DNA of 64,000 nt from Magnetaquiglobus sp039908105 (GCA_039908105.1 JAMOBI010000006.1:1-64000), one strand, 5' to 3'; counted from the stretch's first letter, positions 32,734 through 43,574 are shown. Made by a program: numbers and translations. The notes: a model not told the origin generated them from the letters alone.

Positions 32734-32737
<4 letters not shown>
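31343..32737 (-). CDS. ntpB: V-type ATPase subunit B (non-catalytic)
   Basis: 464 residues from ATG 32737, which overlaps the subunit A stop (ATGA) and has GGAGGGAGGG upstream. The longer frame to 33187 reads into the subunit A gene and is not used. Diagnostic segments are LGRVFDGVGRVIDGGPP, NPLRRAKPEDFIETGISAID, the degenerate P-loop FSGGGLPHNRLA, IITDMTNYCEALREVS and GYPGYMYSDLATLYERAG. B alternates with A in the V1 hexamer and lacks the catalytic Walker lysine. Confidence 0.95.
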
Positions 32738-34499
<1,762 letters not shown>

Positions 34500-34503
<4 letters not shown>

Positions 34504-35111
34504 CCCGCCTCCCCTCCGATCTGCATCCACGCCAACAGTTGCGCATCGATCTTAAGCCCATCGGTCAGCAATCCCGCGATACCCCCATCGATCCATGCCC
34601 CACCACAACCAATCCGGATCCCGGCAGTCAGCGTTGCATCCGCACGCCCAACCCACCGTTGAACGCCTGCGGCCCGCAAGCGCTCATCCAGAAAGGCCAA
34701 ATCCCCTTCTGCAAGCTCCAGCGGATGCACCAACTCCCAATCATCCGCCGGGAATAATCCCCTGGCCCGTTCGATACAGGCGGCAAGCCACACACATCGG
34801 GCTGCCGGATCCTGCCATCGTGCCAGCAACGCATCCTCCAGAAGCTTTCGTTCCTGCTCCAGACGGCGTCCGACCACGCGCATCCGGTGATTGCGCCGCT
34901 CGATCTCAACCCTTACCCGTGCACCCAATAAAGCCTGATCGCGCACCCGGCGCTCACGCGCCACCATCTCTTGGACCCGTACACGCGCCTTGCCATGCGC
35001 CTCGGCCAGCAAACGCGCCGCCTCGCGCCGTGCTGCACCCAGAATCTTCTCCCGCTCCTCGATCCGCCGCGCTTCGATGAAGGTTAGCATCTCCTCCAAC
35101 GTCTTGTTCAT
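34500..35111 (-). CDS. ntpE: V-type ATPase subunit E (peripheral stalk)
   Basis: 203 residues. A long, highly charged N-terminal helix (about 1-110, rich in Arg/Glu/Ala, e.g. EEREKILGAARREAARLLAE) and a small C-terminal globular domain (a short ADATLTAGIRIGCGGAWIDG segment) match subunit E of the stator stalk. The start overlaps the F stop and the end overlaps the A start, both by 4 bp. Sequence conservation is low, so the call relies partly on position and architecture. Confidence 0.85.
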
Positions 35112-35407
35112 GAGGCCATCCCCAACCGTGCGCGGATAATGCCTGCCAGATCCGGCGGCATCACCCGACCGGTCGCATCGGGTACCACCAGGGTCAGGGG
35201 GTGTATCGAGGTTGAAAACCGCTCCATCAGGCTTTTGGAAATCAGACGAGCAGATGAAGCGGAGAGCAGCAGCAGTTCGCAGCTGCCAGCCAGCGCCTCA
35301 CCCACGATCCGCTCTTCCTGACCGGATGGCGGGATCGACACACGCACGCCGATCAGACGCCACGCCGCTGCACTCACCTCATCACCGATAAAGAGGATCG
35401 CAGCCAT
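35108..35407 (-). CDS. ntpF: V-type ATPase subunit F
   Basis: 99 residues, the usual size. The Rossmann-like start AAILFIGDEVSAAAWRLIGV matches subunit F, a small central-stalk protein next to D. The ATG abuts the subunit K stop (TGAATG) with no strong ribosome site, so coupled translation is likely. The stop overlaps the E start. Confidence 0.88.
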   Translation of the reverse strand: MAAILFIGDEVSAAAWRLIGVRVSIPPSGQEERIVGEALAGSCELLLLSASSARLISKSLMERFSTSIHPLTLVVPDATGRVMPPDLAGIIRARLGMAS

Positions 35408-35770
35408 TCAACCGAGTCGATTCAAAATCAGAATCGAGACGATCAGGCCGTAAATGGCGATCCCCTCGGCCAGACCGACCAGGATCAACATGCGGCCCAA
35501 AAGCTCCGGTTTCTCGGTGATGGCCCCGATGGCGGCAGCCCCGACATTGGCCACTGCATAGCCCGCTGCCAGAGCGGAAATCCCGGTCGCCAAAGCCGCG
35601 GCCAGATAGCCCATGCCCGGCTCCAGTGCCGCCCCACCGGCGGGCGTTGCTCCGGCAGTACCTCCTCCTCCGGCCACGGCGGGTGTGGCAAACAGGGCCA
35701 GGCTGGCACCCACGGCCAGCACGGCGCTAAACAGGGTCAGGGCAATGGCGATCTTGGCGCGTGGCGACAT
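35408..35770 (-). CDS. ntpK: V-type ATPase proteolipid subunit K (c-ring)
   Basis: 120 residues from ATG 35770, which has GAAGGAG upstream; the frame to 35812 lacks a ribosome site. There is a hydrophobic N-terminal segment ending LFATPAVA (signal- or presequence-like), a Gly/Ala linker, then one two-helix hairpin: a first helix rich in Gly/Ala and a second with the single ion-binding Glu in LVGLAEGIAIYGL. This is a two-helix c-subunit rather than a fused four-helix one. I cannot read coupling-ion specificity with confidence. It precedes F with no gap. Confidence 0.9.
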   Translation of the reverse strand: MSPRAKIAIALTLFSAVLAVGASLALFATPAVAGGGGTAGATPAGGAALEPGMGYLAAALATGISALAAGYAVANVGAAAIGAITEKPELLGRMLILVGLAEGIAIYGLIVSILILNRLG

Positions 35771-35818
35771 GGCCGCTCCTTCAAGGGTTCCAAGTTTCAA
35801 GAATGAGATCACAACCGC

Positions 35819-37645
35819 TCAATCCGGCGGTGGCAGGGGACGAAATGGTCGCCCGTCACCAACCAGAAAGCGGACAAAAAACTCAAAAAGCATCAACCGG
35901 GTGGTCTGTACCGAGACCACCAACCCCTCCAGGGTCAGAATCAGCAGATTGCCCAACAGCAGCACCACGCCCCCGGCCACCCCCCCACCGGCCAGCACAG
36001 CCAGGGTTACCACGGCGTGGGAGAGTCCGGCATGCGCCAGGGCAAACGCCCCAACACGCGCGAATGATACGGTATTCACCCCCAACTGGAGAGTCGTTTC
36101 GATCAGATGGGCCAGTCGTCCCGGCAGATTCCCGAGAGAATCCAAACCATTGCCGATCACGAACAACGCCAGACCCAGAACTCCCAGATCGTAGCCGATC
36201 GGGTGGAAAAAAGCGAGCAGCGCACCCGGATAAATGAGCATCACCCCGCCCTCATGCCGCCACCAGGCCGCGCCATGACCGGCCCAATGCGCCCCCAGGG
36301 CATGAAACCCTTTGCCAACCAGAATCAACGCCACCCCGAGGAACAAGGGGGCGGCCAGCACATGCAAAGGGTGGGCGGTCGGATGAAGCCATAAAGCGGG
36401 AATGATCGCCTCGGAACAGAACAGGCTCCCGAACAAAATACCGAAAAAAATCGCCGATACCCCGCCGGTCATCAACAGCCAGGCAGAAGAGAGCCGGTGA
36501 CGCAGCGCATACCCCACGCCTGCCAAAACCGCGCCCTGGCCGACATCGCCGAACATGTAGCCAAAGAGCAGCGGCACCACGATGGCCAACAACCGGCTCG
36601 GATCGACCTCATCACGATTCGGCATGCCCAACAGTTTCGGGAAGATTTCAAAGGGTCTGGCCCACCAGGGATTGACCAGCGTGAGCGGCGGACTGCCCGG
36701 TCCATCCCCGCCGAACGAGGCCAAGCCCCGCACCCCGGCCCGTTTGAGATGGGCGTTCAAGGTCACTGCATCCACGCCGGGCGCCACCCACCCCTCGAAA
36801 CGCTGGAGTGCAGCACCGGAGGCCACCGTGCGCACGGCGTTGAAATACCATTTCAGATGATGCACGGCATGGATCCAGTCAGCCACCCGGTGACGCACAC
36901 CGATCGCCAACAGACGCTCGCGGATCTCATCGATCCAGACGGTATAGAGCCGCAAATGGCGTCGTGCCTTCTCGGCCATTTCGGCCCCGCAACAGTTGGC
37001 CCACTCCGGCAGGCTCAGGGGACGCCCCTGCACTCCACTGACCGCCTCACCCAAAGCGGCCAACGACTCCGCGCGTCCCACGGCCAGAAGAAATGCATAC
37101 CCTGGACCGGTCACGATGCGCATCAACAGATCGGGAACGTACAGTCGGGCATTGGCTGCCTCCAATGGCAGCAGAAACACCTCACCGCGCACGCTCAAGC
37201 TCTCCTCGTCGTTCTTGGCGAACAGATCCAACGGCAAACCCCCGGCGCCCAAAGCCTCGGCCAACTCCAACAGCCGCAATCCATCCGCCTCGCGGGCCCG
37301 CTGCTCGTGCTCCAGTTGAATCAGCGGTTCAGCCTCCTCCCGCCACGCCTCGAGCGCACTCAACGCCTGATCGAGTACCACCAGCGGCGCGGCATGTGCC
37401 TCCAGGCGTTCGCCCTCCTCCGGGGTGTGCACCACCTCCGGCCACCAGAGACGGAAACGCTCGGCCAACAGATCGAATTGTCGCAACCGGGCGAGAATCT
37501 CGGGGGTCAGCACCCGCGTGGCATCACCCGGCAGGTTTTCCGGCTCCACCGGCGCATGCCGCGCCAATGTTTCAAGCCCCAAGGGGAGATCATCATCAAC
37601 GGTTACCAGCCGCATCCAACGGGCCTCTTGCGGACGGGCGATCAT
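35819..37645 (-). CDS. ntpI: V-type ATPase subunit I (a subunit)
   Basis: 608 residues from ATG 37645, overlapping the stop of the C-like gene (ATGA) with AAGGAG upstream. The N-terminal half is soluble and stator-forming. The C-terminal half has about seven membrane helices, starting at LLAIVVPLLFGYMFGDVGQG. VNTVSFARVGAFALAHAGL near the C-terminus carries the essential Arg that faces the c-ring Glu. It forms the ion channel of Vo in the inner membrane. A 48-bp gap separates it from K. Confidence 0.93.
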   Translation of the reverse strand: MIARPQEARWMRLVTVDDDLPLGLETLARHAPVEPENLPGDATRVLTPEILARLRQFDLLAERFRLWWPEVVHTPEEGERLEAHAAPLVVLDQALSALEAWREEAEPLIQLEHEQRAREADGLRLLELAEALGAGGLPLDLFAKNDEESLSVRGEVFLLPLEAANARLYVPDLLMRIVTGPGYAFLLAVGRAESLAALGEAVSGVQGRPLSLPEWANCCGAEMAEKARRHLRLYTVWIDEIRERLLAIGVRHRVADWIHAVHHLKWYFNAVRTVASGAALQRFEGWVAPGVDAVTLNAHLKRAGVRGLASFGGDGPGSPPLTLVNPWWARPFEIFPKLLGMPNRDEVDPSRLLAIVVPLLFGYMFGDVGQGAVLAGVGYALRHRLSSAWLLMTGGVSAIFFGILFGSLFCSEAIIPALWLHPTAHPLHVLAAPLFLGVALILVGKGFHALGAHWAGHGAAWWRHEGGVMLIYPGALLAFFHPIGYDLGVLGLALFVIGNGLDSLGNLPGRLAHLIETTLQLGVNTVSFARVGAFALAHAGLSHAVVTLAVLAGGGVAGGVVLLLGNLLILTLEGLVVSVQTTRLMLFEFFVRFLVGDGRPFRPLPPPD

Positions 37646-38346
37646 GCGGCCTGCTCCTTGTGTACGAACAGCGCACGCCGGCACAATTCACCTCGCAGGC
37701 GCAACAACTCCAGACCGGTCAAACCCAAGTGGACGAATAACGCCCCGGGTTGCAACGCCAACCGTCGAAAGCGCAAACCCAGCTCCGCGCGCAGTTCGGC
37801 CCAGAGGGTCCAGCTCTCCGGCGCATCGTGGTCGTGCAATCTGCTCCGATAGAGCTCCAACAGCTCGACCAACCCGGTCAATGCGCGCCTGGCCTCTGCC
37901 TCCGGGGGCCACAACGCCTGCCACCGTGCCACCCACCCGGCGAACGGATCCTCCGACTGGCCAAGCCCCAATCGTTCCAACCCTTCGAGCCGCTCAAACC
38001 ACGGATAATCCGCCCCCATGCGTCCTCTCCGCCAGGCAGCCACCCCCAGATCCGGCAGCACCGCCAGCCACAACACCGCCGCACGCCAGGCCTTGGGCGT
38101 CCACGCCGCGACCATGCCGACCTGACGGATCCAAACCATCCGCATCCGCTCTTCCAGATGATGCGCATCGGCAAAGGGATCCACCCCCTCCAGCCACCCC
38201 AGCAACGCGGTCTCGCGCCCCCGTGAGATGAACGCTTCCAGCGAATCGACCGCAACGAGGCGATTCCACTGGGCGGGCGTCAGCCGCTCGGCGTGTCGGG
38301 CCTGCAAGCGGGCTTGCAAGCGCGCCCATCCGGGAGTGCTCATCAT
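37642..38346 (-). CDS. Probable V-type ATPase subunit C/d-like protein
   Basis: 234 residues, rich in Trp, Leu and Arg, mostly helical and soluble, without a motif I can name with certainty. Its place in an otherwise complete V-ATPase operon, the absence of any other subunit C (d) candidate, and a helical composition like that of the funnel-shaped subunit C that joins V1 to the c-ring support the call. Two ATGs are adjacent (38346, 38343), with GGGGGGATGAA upstream. It is strongly diverged: for example SLEAFISRGRETALLGWLEG and EERMRMVWIRQVGMVAAW. It overlaps subunit I by 4 bp. Confidence 0.6.
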   Translation of the reverse strand: MMSTPGWARLQARLQARHAERLTPAQWNRLVAVDSLEAFISRGRETALLGWLEGVDPFADAHHLEERMRMVWIRQVGMVAAWTPKAWRAAVLWLAVLPDLGVAAWRRGRMGADYPWFERLEGLERLGLGQSEDPFAGWVARWQALWPPEAEARRALTGLVELLELYRSRLHDHDAPESWTLWAELRAELGLRFRRLALQPGALFVHLGLTGLELLRLRGELCRRALFVHKEQAA

Positions 38347-38347
38347 G

Positions 38348-38393
38348 TTTTCATCCCCCCGCCAGTCAACTTTTCATCCCCCCGCCAGTCAAC
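38348..38393. repeat. Perfect 23-bp tandem duplication at a gene junction
   Basis: Two abutting identical 23-bp units (38348-38370 and 38371-38393; each starts TTTTCATCCCCCC on the plus strand) cover the end of the stalk-subunit gene and the ribosome site of the C-like gene. Each minus-strand unit carries GGGGGGATGAAA. With one unit removed, the stalk gene would end in a 4-bp overlap (ATGA) with the next gene, as at most other junctions here. Confidence 0.95.
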
Positions 38394-38734
38394 TGTACGG
38401 CAAGACGACGTGCCGCCTCGCCGACCTCGGCCAATCCGATTGTCTCGACCGCCTCCCCCTCTTCCCCGTCGAACAGGGCAGCCCGACGCTGGTGACGCCC
38501 CATGGACTCAAGCATGCGACGCAACGTCTTGGCGCGCTCCTTTTGAATCATGGCCATGCGTCGATCGGCACGCGCCTCGATGGCTGCCGCCTCACGTCGC
38601 GCCAACAGCACGATCTCCTCGGCCTGCGCACGACTCTCGGCCACACTCAAAGCCGCCAGACGATCGGCCTCCAGCGCACGCCGCATCGCCTCATCGAGCA
38701 GCTTTTCCGGATCGTTTTCCGCGTCGTTGGTCAT
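38366..38734 (-). CDS. V-type ATPase peripheral stalk subunit (G/H-like)
   Basis: First gene of the V-ATPase operon. I start at ATG 38734 (MTNDAENDPEKLL, 122 residues); an open extension to 38788 is less protein-like. A single long charged helix (about 8-90, with AQAEEIVLLARREAAAIEA) is the form of subunit G/H, which pairs with E in the stator. There is no sequence motif beyond this, so identity rests on architecture and operon position. Its 3' end lies in the 23-bp duplication. Confidence 0.65.
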   Translation of the reverse strand: MTNDAENDPEKLLDEAMRRALEADRLAALSVAESRAQAEEIVLLARREAAAIEARADRRMAMIQKERAKTLRRMLESMGRHQRRAALFDGEEGEAVETIGLAEVGEAARRLAVQLTGGGMKS

Positions 38735-38944
38735 TGCGCTTACACACCATTGATGAACAATACCGACTGAATCCCTCACCCCATCCAATGATCATGATAG
38801 CAAAAAAACTCTTGCCATCCAATTGTTTCAACCCCTTTATAGACGATTCTTCCGTGCATCCATGCGGACATAGGTTTATAACGGACGATATATACTGATT
38901 TTTCCGATTTTGCTGATCTTTCCGATCGATCCACTCCTTGCCCG
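38735..38944. promoter_or_regulatory. Divergent AT-rich promoter region with 14-nt direct repeats
   Basis: The gap between the V-ATPase operon and the ODP-type cyclase gene is AT-richer than its neighbours. It contains CTGATTTTTCCGAT (38895-38908) and CTGATCTTTCCGAT (38913-38926), two direct repeats 18 nt apart with one mismatch, next to TTTATAACGGACGATATATA. These could be operator sites or promoter parts for either direction. No confident hexamer pair was chosen. Confidence 0.35.
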
Positions 38945-40786
38945 ATGACACGAGTACTCCCGGTGCACGATTCAATCTCGAACCCACACCCCGATCCCCG
39001 CTCACTCATCGCACCCGATCAACCGATCCGGATCGCTGATTCCATCTGGTGGGTCGGCTCCTTGATGGCTGACGACTCCTTTCAGTGCCATGTCTATTTG
39101 CTCGTCCACGGTGATCAATCGGTACTGATCGATCCGGGTTCGGTGCTGCTCTTTCCGATCGTGTTGGAGAAGATTCAAAAGATCATCTCGTTTGATCAGA
39201 TCCGCTATTTCGTCTGCCAGCATCAGGATCCGGATATCGCCGGCGTACTCCCGATCATCAACCTCATGTCCAACCGCCACCCCAAGGCCACGGTGGTCAG
39301 CCACTGGCGCATCAATGCCCTGTTGAAACACTACGCCCTCAACATGCCGATGCTCTGCGTGGAGGAGAACGGCTGGCAACTCGACCTGGGCGAGAGGGTC
39401 ATAAAATTCATCTTCACCCCCTATCTGCACTCACCCGGCGCCTTCTGCAGCTTCGATGAAACCAGCGGCACACTCTTCTCCAGCGATCTGTTCGGCGGCT
39501 TCACCGAAACCCTGCATCTGTTCGCCCAGGACGAACGGGTGATGGAGGGGATCCGTTTCTTCCATGAACACTACATGCCCAGCCGTGAGATCCTGCTGCA
39601 CGGCCTGTTCAAACTTGAGGCCCTGCCGATCAGACTCATCGCCCCGCAACACGGCAGTATTATCCCGGAACATTTGATCGCGTTCGTCTTCAACCGCCTC
39701 AAGGAGCTCGACTGCGGTCTGTATCTCATCACCCACAGCTGCTCCAATGTCCATCGGCTGGTGCAGTTGAATGAGCTGTTGCGCAAATCCATGGAACGGA
39801 TGGTCTTAAGCCGCGAATTCGCCGAAGTGGTGAACACGCTGCTCCAGTCCGCCATGCCGCTCTTGCCGATCAAAACCTTGCATTTTTATGGCCTGTTGCA
39901 CGACCAGTGCATCCGCTTCGGACCCGAAACCCACTATCGCGGCGCCGTGGTGCAGCCACCGAAGGCCTTGCGCGAGCGGCTCGCTGTTCCGTTGTCCGAG
40001 TGGCGCCAGGAGGACGGCTCCATGCTCTATTCCCTGCCCGGCGAGCCATTCTCTCCAGACGCATCGGACCCGGAGGTGGTGCAGACCGTCATCATTCCTC
40101 TGGTTGCGCCGGGCAAGGAAAAAGTCGATGGCTTGGCCACCCTGGAACTCTCTGCCGAACTATCGCTGGATGCCGAAACCCGGCACATCCTCGAACAGCT
40201 CGGTCTGCCACTGGGGGTGGCACTGGAAAGAGAGATCATCTTTCATTCGCTCAACAAGGAGCGGGAGAAGTTCTATCAGATCTCCACCCGCGACCAGCTC
40301 ACCGGACTCTACACCCGATTTTACATGCGCGATGCCGTGGCGCGACTGTGTGATTTGCAGGATCGCGATCATCAGGCCGGGTTGGCCCTGGCAGCTTTCG
40401 ACATCGACCATTTCAAACGGGTCAACGACACCTTCGGCCATGGCGAAGGGGACGTGGTGTTGAAAAAGGTGGCCAGCGTGCTGTTGGAGAGCGTGCGCGT
40501 CGAGGATGTGCCGGTGCGCATGGGCGGCGAGGAGTTCGTCTTGTTCCTGATCGGCGGGGATCGCATCGGTTTGTCCGGCATCACCGAACGGATCCTCGAA
40601 CGGGTGCGTGCGATGACCTTCACCGGGGTGATGGCCAACGAAAAGGTGACCATCAGCTGCGGTTTGGCATTCCGGCAGAAATGGGAACCGTTGGATACCT
40701 TCATGCAACGCGCCGACATGGCGCTTTATACCGCCAAACGCAGCGGACGCAATCGCGTCTGTTTGGCCGAAGATCCGTTGACATAA
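38945..40786 (+). CDS. ODP-like di-iron MBL-fold sensor fused to diguanylate cyclase
   Basis: 613 residues, no membrane segment. Residues about 25-265 are a metallo-beta-lactamase-fold domain of the ODP/flavodiiron type: CQHQDPDIAG, VSHWR, TPYLHSPGAFCSFD, LFSSDLFGG, FFHEHYMPSREIL and IAPQHGSII, with His/Asp positions for a di-iron centre. ODP proteins bind oxygen and are known from spirochaete chemotaxis. A GAF-like linker follows (about 280-430), then GGDEF (about 445-610) with DIDHFKRVND, MGGEEF near 527 and an RxxD site (RVED) five residues before it. Predicted role: di-iron-based oxygen or redox control of c-di-GMP synthesis. Confidence 0.88.
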   Translation: MTRVLPVHDSISNPHPDPRSLIAPDQPIRIADSIWWVGSLMADDSFQCHVYLLVHGDQSVLIDPGSVLLFPIVLEKIQKIISFDQIRYFVCQHQDPDIAGVLPIINLMSNRHPKATVVSHWRINALLKHYALNMPMLCVEENGWQLDLGERVIKFIFTPYLHSPGAFCSFDETSGTLFSSDLFGGFTETLHLFAQDERVMEGIRFFHEHYMPSREILLHGLFKLEALPIRLIAPQHGSIIPEHLIAFVFNRLKELDCGLYLITHSCSNVHRLVQLNELLRKSMERMVLSREFAEVVNTLLQSAMPLLPIKTLHFYGLLHDQCIRFGPETHYRGAVVQPPKALRERLAVPLSEWRQEDGSMLYSLPGEPFSPDASDPEVVQTVIIPLVAPGKEKVDGLATLELSAELSLDAETRHILEQLGLPLGVALEREIIFHSLNKEREKFYQISTRDQLTGLYTRFYMRDAVARLCDLQDRDHQAGLALAAFDIDHFKRVNDTFGHGEGDVVLKKVASVLLESVRVEDVPVRMGGEEFVLFLIGGDRIGLSGITERILERVRAMTFTGVMANEKVTISCGLAFRQKWEPLDTFMQRADMALYTAKRSGRNRVCLAEDPLT

Positions 40787-40795
40787 TATCTTTTC

Positions 40796-41006
40796 CGCTC
40801 ATGTTGCAAATTGTGTGATCGGTTGATTATTGAAACTTAAAACGGCATTCTCGTGTGAACCAGAACTCGCGAGGTGATGCCGTGGTGTCAGCACGGTTTA
40901 CCTCCAGCAGTACGTGGCCATGCACGAATGGGCGCATAACCTAAAGAAAGTGACGCTGGAATTCCTCAGAATCTTATGCGGCGTCACACGATTTGCAACA
41001 TGAGCG
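40796..41006. mobile_element. IS remnant with 23-bp terminal inverted repeats
   Basis: CGCTCATGTTGCAAATTG... at 40796-40818 and its inverted partner at 40984-41006 match at 22 of 23 positions, bounding a 211-bp unit. Inside is a short reading frame that looks like the tail of a transposase. Too short to be autonomous, so a deleted insertion sequence. The rest of the gap up to maeB (41007-41208) shows no gene. Confidence 0.7.
40878..41003 (+). pseudogene. Transposase C-terminal fragment
   Basis: An open stretch of 41 codons inside the inverted-repeat element ends at TGA 41001-41003, within the right repeat, and reads ...VYLQQYVAMHEWAHN..KKVTLEFLRILCG... The upstream frame is closed by TGA at 40875. 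It resembles the C-terminal tail of a transposase; I cannot name the IS family. Confidence 0.45.
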
Positions 41007-41208
41007 CCGATACAAATCCATGCCGGGTGCTGTTTGGCCAAGGATCCCGCGGAATAATCGGTCGTTTTTCCGCCCTGCCTTGACGCTCTTTCCGACCCTG
41101 TATCATCATCCAGGGGTCAATCGACCAATCAATAAACTCATAACCGCCGGTTGATTCGTCAACCCCGCACCAGACAACCCGGTTTATCCGGCAGGGAAGC
41201 TTGATTCC

Positions 41209-43497
41209 ATGGACGAACATCTCAAAGCCAGTGCGCTGGCCTATCACCGTGCAGCGCCCGCCGGCAAGATCTCGGTGGTCCCCACCAAGCCGATGATCAC
41301 CCAGTGGGATCTCTCCCTGGCCTACTCCCCCGGCGTCTCCGCTGCCTGCGAGGAGATCGTCGCCAAACCGACTGAAGCAGCGACCCTCACCGGACGCGCC
41401 AATCTGGTCGGCGTGATCACCAACGGCACTGCGGTGTTGGGACTCGGCGCCATCGGCCCCCTGGCCGCCAAGCCGGTGATGGAAGGGAAAGCCGCGCTGT
41501 TCAAGAAGTTTGCCGGCATCGATGTCTTTGATCTGGAAATCAACGAGCGCGACCCGGAACGGTTCGTCGAGATCGTCGCCAGCTTGGAACCCACCTTCGG
41601 CGGCATCAATCTGGAAGATATCCGCGCACCGGAGTGTTTCATCATCGAGTCCAGACTGCGCGAACGGATGAAAATCCCGGTGTTTCACGACGATCAGCAC
41701 GGCACGGCGATCGTCGTGGCCGCTGCCGTGATCAATGGTCTGCACTGCGTCAACAAGCGGCTCGACGAGATTCAAGTCGCGGTCTCCGGTGCCGGTGCTG
41801 CCGCGATCGCCTGCCTGAATCTCCTGGTGGAGTTGGGGCTGCCGGTCTCCCAAATCACGGTGGCCGATCTTGGCGGCGTGCTGCATGTCCACCGCACCGA
41901 TCTGGCCCCGGAACAGCGGGTCTACGCCACCGACAGGCCGATCAAACACCTCTCCGAAGTCATGGTCGGCGCGGATCTGTTTCTCGGACTCTCCGGTCCG
42001 GGCGCCATCACCCAGGCGATGGTGCAAACCATGGCACCCCAACCGCTGGTGTTCGCCCTGGCCAATCCCACGCCGGAAATCCTGCCCGACGACATCCGCA
42101 GCGTCTGCCCGGATGCGATCATCGCCACCGGACGCTCGGACTATCCGAATCAGGTCAACAATGTGCTCTGTTTCCCGTTTCTGTTCCGCGGCGCCCTGGA
42201 TGTCGGGGCCACCTGCATCAACGGTCCCATCAAGCGGGCCTGCGTGCAGGCGCTCGTCGATCTGGCCCGTTTCACGGTGCCCGAAACCGTGGCCATCGCC
42301 TACGCCGAAGAGAATCTGCAGTTCGGACCCGAATACCTGATCCCCAAACCGTTCGATCCGCGTCTGATCGTCGAGGTGGCCACGGCCACCGCCAAAGCCG
42401 CCATGGAAAGCGGGGTGGCAACCCGCCCGATCGCCGATCTGGAAGCCTATCGACAACAACTCTCCGAGTTCGTCTTCCGTTCCGGACAGGTGATGCGTCC
42501 GATCTTCGAGCGCGCCCGGCGTCATCCCCGCCAACGGGTGGCCCTGGCCCAGGCCGAAGAGGAGCGCGTGCTGCATGCCGCCGACGAGATGGTCGCCGAG
42601 GGGATCTGCCGCCCGATCCTGGTGGGTCGCCAGGAGATCATTCTGCAAAAAATCCAGCAGCTCCACCTGCGCATGCAGAGGGATCGGGACTACGAACTGG
42701 TCGATCCCGCGCTCGATCCCCGAGTGGAGTCGTTGTGTGACGAGTACCTGGAACGGATGGGCAGACGGGGCGTCACCCCGGACATCGCCCGTCACGAGGT
42801 GGTGAACTCCACCACCGTCACCGCAGCGCTTCTGGTGCGCCGCGGCAATGCCGATGCCATGTTGTGTGGGGCCTCGGGCCGTATTCGCGACCATTTGCAG
42901 GTGATCCGTGACATCATCGGACGTGCCACCGGGGTGGCCCATTTCACCGCCTTGAGTGGCGTGATCCTCGATTCCGGCACCTTTTTTATCTCGGATACCA
43001 ACGTCATCGCCGATCCGACTGCAGAGCAGATCGCCGAAATGACCCTCCGTGCCGCCCGACAGCTGCGCCGTTTCGGACTGACCCCCAAGGCTGCACTGTT
43101 GTCATCCTCCTCCTTTGGCTCCTATCGGGCGCCGCACACCATCAAAATGCGCAATGCCCTGGCCATGATCCATCGGATGGACCCAAACCTGGAGGCCGAA
43201 GGGGAGATGCGTGCCGATGCCGCCCTCTCCGAGGAGATCCGTGAGGCGATCTTCCCCAAATCCCGCCTGAAGGGGCGTGCCAACCTGTTGATCATGCCCA
43301 ATCTGGATGCGGCCAACATCTCCTGCGACATGCTGCTCACTTTGGGCAACGGCATTCGCATCGGCCCGATCCTGCTCGGTCCCGCCCTGCCAGCCCATGT
43401 AATGATTCCCACGGTTTCGGTGCGCGGCCTGGTCAATATGGCAGCCTTTGCGGCGGTTCAGGCCCTGGAGCATAGTTCCAGCCTCCAGCAGATTTGA
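41209..43497 (+). CDS. maeB: NADP-dependent malic enzyme with phosphotransacetylase-like domain
   Basis: 762 residues, full length for the two-domain MaeB. The N-terminal malic enzyme part (1-430) has LAYSPGVSAACEEI, GVITNGTAVLGLGAIGPLA, FGGINLEDIRAPECF, PVFHDDQHGTAIV for substrate and metal binding, and the NAD(P) loop VSGAGAAAIACLNLL. The C-terminal part (about 430-762) is phosphotransacetylase-like (HEVVNSTTVTAALLVRRGNA, LIMPNLDAANI) and usually regulatory in such fusions. It converts malate to pyruvate and CO2, giving NADPH. AGGGAAG lies upstream of the ATG. It stands alone, ending shortly before repeat copy C. Confidence 0.95.
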   Translation: MDEHLKASALAYHRAAPAGKISVVPTKPMITQWDLSLAYSPGVSAACEEIVAKPTEAATLTGRANLVGVITNGTAVLGLGAIGPLAAKPVMEGKAALFKKFAGIDVFDLEINERDPERFVEIVASLEPTFGGINLEDIRAPECFIIESRLRERMKIPVFHDDQHGTAIVVAAAVINGLHCVNKRLDEIQVAVSGAGAAAIACLNLLVELGLPVSQITVADLGGVLHVHRTDLAPEQRVYATDRPIKHLSEVMVGADLFLGLSGPGAITQAMVQTMAPQPLVFALANPTPEILPDDIRSVCPDAIIATGRSDYPNQVNNVLCFPFLFRGALDVGATCINGPIKRACVQALVDLARFTVPETVAIAYAEENLQFGPEYLIPKPFDPRLIVEVATATAKAAMESGVATRPIADLEAYRQQLSEFVFRSGQVMRPIFERARRHPRQRVALAQAEEERVLHAADEMVAEGICRPILVGRQEIILQKIQQLHLRMQRDRDYELVDPALDPRVESLCDEYLERMGRRGVTPDIARHEVVNSTTVTAALLVRRGNADAMLCGASGRIRDHLQVIRDIIGRATGVAHFTALSGVILDSGTFFISDTNVIADPTAEQIAEMTLRAARQLRRFGLTPKAALLSSSSFGSYRAPHTIKMRNALAMIHRMDPNLEAEGEMRADAALSEEIREAIFPKSRLKGRANLLIMPNLDAANISCDMLLTLGNGIRIGPILLGPALPAHVMIPTVSVRGLVNMAAFAAVQALEHSSSLQQI

Positions 43498-43574
43498 ACC
43501 TGGATCCGGCAGTTGCGGGCGATTACCTTAAAACAACCTCGGTTTATTGCTATTCACCATATGAGCCAATATGT

